Both the position numbers and the translations under genes were made by a program. Below, piece after piece: positions 12,023-13,811 of a stretch of DNA of 13,811 nucleotides; position 1 is the first letter of the stretch; every line of letters starts with the position of its first letter. Source of the stretch: Candidatus Methylomirabilota bacterium (GTDB taxonomy: Bacteria; Methylomirabilota; Methylomirabilia; Methylomirabilales; 2-02-FULL-66-22); contig JACQXP010000534.1 in the NCBI GenBank assembly GCA_016208645.1, positions 1 to 13,811 of the forward strand. The letters run 5' to 3'. The notes beneath the pieces were generated by a model that saw only the letters and a list, made by a program, of their open reading frames with translations, was not told the DNA's origin and did not search any database.

Positions 12023-12648
12023 GCTGCCAGCACCTCCTGGAGCGTCTGCACCCCTTCCGGCGTCAGGATCAGGGTATCCGCTTTCAGGATGTCGTAGACG
12101 TTCAGCCCCTGCACGGTGAGGACGCGAACCCCGGGGAGGTTCCGCACGGACTTCTCGACCACCTCATCCCGCCCGGGCAGGACCAGGAGCGCCTTGCCCT
12201 TCGCCCCCAGCGCCTGGAGCACGCCGCGCATGGCCTTGGTGCTGGGTTTCTCCAGGGTGAGCGATTCCAGCAGGCGGACGGCGCCGGCCTGCGCCTTGGC
12301 GGTCAGGGCGCCACACAGCGCCTGGCGGCGGACCGTCCTGGAGACCCGGAACCCGTACTCCTGGGGGTGAGGCCCGAAGACCGTCCCGCCGTGGCGCCAC
12401 AGGGGCGAGCGGATGGTCCCGGCGCGCGCGCGCCCCGTCCCCTTCTGCTTCCAGGGCTTCTTCCCGCCCCCGGAGACCTCCGAGCGCCCCTTGGTGTCCG
12501 CGGTGCCCCGGCGGCGGTTTGCCAGCTGCATCCGCACCACCTCGTGCAGGAGATGAGGCTTCACCGCCGCGCCGAAGACCGCCTCGGGGAGCTCCAGGTT
12601 GTCCACCTTCTCGTTCTGGATGTTGACCACGTCTACGCGTGTCGCCAT
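12019..12648 (-). CDS. rplD: 50S ribosomal protein L4 (uL4)
   Basis: L4 reaches into the exit tunnel; in E. coli it also represses the S10 operon. The 209 residues show the extended loop GGGKKPWKQKGTGRARAGTI and RSPLWRHGGTVFGP (about 60-93), and the globular domain with TLEKPSTKAMRGVLQALG. I chose the ATG at 12648 (MATRVDVV), 9 bases after AGGG; the ATG at 12654 adds two residues and is only 3 bases from that site. No L4-type leader target can be recognised from this window. It follows rplC after about 80 bp with a palindrome. Confidence 0.96.
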   Translation of the reverse strand: MATRVDVVNIQNEKVDNLELPEAVFGAAVKPHLLHEVVRMQLANRRRGTADTKGRSEVSGGGKKPWKQKGTGRARAGTIRSPLWRHGGTVFGPHPQEYGFRVSRTVRRQALCGALTAKAQAGAVRLLESLTLEKPSTKAMRGVLQALGAKGKALLVLPGRDEVVEKSVRNLPGVRVLTVQGLNVYDILKADTLILTPEGVQTLQEVLAA

Positions 12649-12708
12649 CGTCATTGTCCCTGCGTCGCCGGGGCGCGCCTCATCGCCGCAGGCGCGGGGC
12701 CTTCGAAC

Positions 12709-12728
12709 GGGCGCGATGAATCGCGCCC
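12709..12728. repeat. Perfect palindrome between rplC and rplD
   Basis: GGGCGCGAT (12709-12717) and ATCGCGCCC (12720-12728) are exact reverse complements around a GA loop, two bases from the rplC stop codon. In RNA this forms a stable hairpin right after rplC. No T-run follows, so it is not a standard terminator. It could stabilise the upstream mRNA or be a dispersed palindrome. Confidence 0.7.
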
Positions 12729-12730
12729 CT

Positions 12731-13360
12731 TCATTTCCCCTTCTGGATCGTCACCAGGCCGCCCGTCGGCCCGGGGATCGCCCCCTGCACCAGGAGCAGA
12801 TGCTTTTCCGGATCCACCGAGACCACCCGGAGGCCCCGCACCGTCTGCCGGCTGGCGCCCATGTGGCCCGGCATGTGATGTCCCCGGAAGACCCGGGAGG
12901 GATAGGACGAGGCCCCGATGGAGCCGGGCGCCCGGTGGAACATGGACCCGTGGGTCATGGGGCCGCCCCGGTAGTTCCAGCGCTTCACGCCGCCCTGGAA
13001 GCCCCGGCCCTTGGTGATGCCCGAGACCCGGACCCGATCCCCCGCCGCAAACAGGCTGACCGTCAGGACCTGGCCGATTTGGAATTCCCCTTCACCCCCG
13101 CGGAGTCTCAGCTCGCGCAGGTGGCGCTGGTAGGGCACCTGCCCCTTGTCGAAATGGCCCCGCAGGGGGCGCGGCAGGCGGGCGGCCTTCGGCTCCGACT
13201 GGAAGCCGATCTGGATCGCCTCATATCCGTCCCGATTCGCCGTCTTCTTCTGCACCACGGGGCACGGCCCGGCCTGGATGACCGTGACCGCCACGGCCTT
13301 CCCGTCCTCGTCGAAGACCTGGGTCATACCGACCTTGCGTCCCAGAAGCCCGATCGCCAT
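12731..13360 (-). CDS. rplC: 50S ribosomal protein L3 (uL3)
   Basis: L3 is an assembly-initiating protein whose long loop reaches the peptidyl-transferase centre. The 209 residues start MAIGLLGRKVGMTQVFDEDG and hold GITKGRGFQGGVKRWNYRGG (about 114-133) and GPMTHGSMFHRAPGSIGASS (133-152). The position matching the E. coli methylated glutamine (about residue 150) appears to be Ala. The ATG at 13360 is 40 bp after rpsJ; the gap holds a GC palindrome and only a weak ribosome-binding site. Secure. Confidence 0.97.
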   Translation of the reverse strand: MAIGLLGRKVGMTQVFDEDGKAVAVTVIQAGPCPVVQKKTANRDGYEAIQIGFQSEPKAARLPRPLRGHFDKGQVPYQRHLRELRLRGGEGEFQIGQVLTVSLFAAGDRVRVSGITKGRGFQGGVKRWNYRGGPMTHGSMFHRAPGSIGASSYPSRVFRGHHMPGHMGASRQTVRGLRVVSVDPEKHLLLVQGAIPGPTGGLVTIQKGK

Positions 13361-13368
13361 CGTCTCAC

Positions 13369-13393
13369 GCGTCCCGCGCGGCGCGCGGGACGC
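13369..13393. repeat. GC-rich palindrome between rpsJ and rplC
   Basis: GCGTCCCGCGC (13369-13379) and GCGCGGGACGC (13383-13393) form an 11-bp perfect stem with a three-base loop, filling most of the 40-bp gap. It contains the GTCCCGC core seen in the map palindrome. The hairpin lies 9 bases upstream of the rplC ATG in the mRNA, so it could affect rplC translation. No T-run follows. Confidence 0.75.
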
Positions 13394-13400
13394 CCCCGGC

Positions 13401-13709
13401 TTAGAGTTTGATTTCCACGTCCACCCCGGCCGGAAGGTCCAGCCGCATGAGCTGGTCCACCGTCTGCGGGGTAGGCTGCACGATGTCCATCATCCGCACG
13501 TGGGTCCGGATCTCGAACTGCTCCCGGGATTTCTTGTCCACGTGGGGCGAGCGGAGCACCGTATACCGGCTGATCTTGGTGGGCAGCGGCACGGGCCCGG
13601 AGATCAGGGCGCCCGAGCGCTGCACCGTCCCCACGATGTCCTTCACCGCCTGGTCCAGCAGCCGGTGATCGTATGCCTTGAGCTTGATGCGGATCTTCTG
13701 GTTGTCCAT
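13401..13709 (-). CDS. rpsJ: 30S ribosomal protein S10 / NusE (uS10)
   Basis: S10 is part of the 30S head and, as NusE, joins the Nus antitermination complex and links transcription to translation through NusG. The 102 residues have the signature KIRIKLKAYDHRLLDQAVKD, then GPVPLPTKISRYTVLRSPHV followed by DKKSREQFEIRTH, and the end LDLPAGVDVEIKL. I chose the ATG at 13709; a GTG directly before it (13712) would add one Met. The frame stays open to the window edge but has no homology there. No strong ribosome-binding site is visible; a small hairpin lies just upstream. Confidence 0.97.
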   Translation of the reverse strand: MDNQKIRIKLKAYDHRLLDQAVKDIVGTVQRSGALISGPVPLPTKISRYTVLRSPHVDKKSREQFEIRTHVRMMDIVQPTPQTVDQLMRLDLPAGVDVEIKL

Positions 13710-13811
13710 CACAGAACCCGGCAGCCACCCTGCCTGTTGGATCCAGCGGTTGGTTGTTCCCGACGTCGAAGGCAGCTCCTGGCATCCCCGCAGGGCCGGC
13801 GCGCGAGCTGC
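13710..13811. other. Region upstream of rpsJ, no gene recognised
   Basis: All three minus-strand frames were read. None matches the C-terminus of EF-Tu or another expected upstream gene. A small hairpin (GGCAG/CTGCC, 13720-13724 and 13730-13734) lies about 10 bases before the rpsJ start, and GCAGCTC (13772-13778) pairs with GAGCTGC (13805-13811). These may belong to an operon leader, but this is a guess. Confidence 0.4.

Noticed and set aside
13713..13811. End of tuf (EF-Tu) upstream of rpsJ
   Set aside because: None of the three minus-strand frames ends with an EF-Tu-like C-terminus, so I leave the region unassigned.

Overview
This window is one uninterrupted block of a bacterial ribosomal-protein superoperon. 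All 26 recognisable genes lie on the minus strand, so transcription runs from the right edge to the left edge. The order is rpsJ, rplC, rplD, rplW, rplB, rpsS, rplV, rpsC, rplP, rpmC, rpsQ (S10 part), then rplN, rplX, rplE, rpsN, rpsH, rplF, rplR, rpsE, rpmD, rplO, secY (spc part), then adk, map, infA and rpmJ. No gene is missing, broken or inserted. The S10 frame opens 99 bp from the right edge, and the window ends 60 bp past rpmJ, before the expected rpsM.

The DNA is strongly GC-rich in coding parts. The small S14 and L36 both carry intact zinc cysteines, L24 has a C-terminal two-CxxC ribbon, and adenylate kinase has a four-cysteine LID. Together with the classic order this suggests a free-living, high-GC bacterium outside the Gammaproteobacteria, probably an environmental lineage. 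The intergenic repeat style reminds me of uncultured groups such as Methylomirabilota/Rokubacteria, but the sequence alone does not prove this.

Translation is organised in tight clusters. Stop/start overlaps of 1-4 bases join rplD-rplW, rplP-rpmC-rpsQ, rplR-rpsE-rpmD and rplO-secY. Between clusters there are gaps of 100-216 bp, unusually wide for such an operon.

These gaps are the noteworthy part. Seven of the eight gaps longer than 100 bp, and the short rpmD-rplO gap, are filled with AT-richer arrays of degenerate 7-bp units. At least six unit families occur (GGAATGC, GGATTTC, ATTGGTC, GGAAATT, CACGTTC, CGGCTCT), most of them at two separate places, often as an array followed by its inverted copy so that the RNA could fold into long hairpins. 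Two gaps (adk-secY and rplW-rplB) carry the same composite element in the same order. Other gaps, and the 3' end of map, carry GC-rich perfect palindromes, several with a GTCCCGC core. In rpmD and infA the repeats form the gene's stop codon, and the ribosome-binding region of rplO lies beside an array. The proteins themselves are ordinary, apart from a 45-residue basic N-terminal extension on L5 and small tails on S5, L29 and methionine aminopeptidase.
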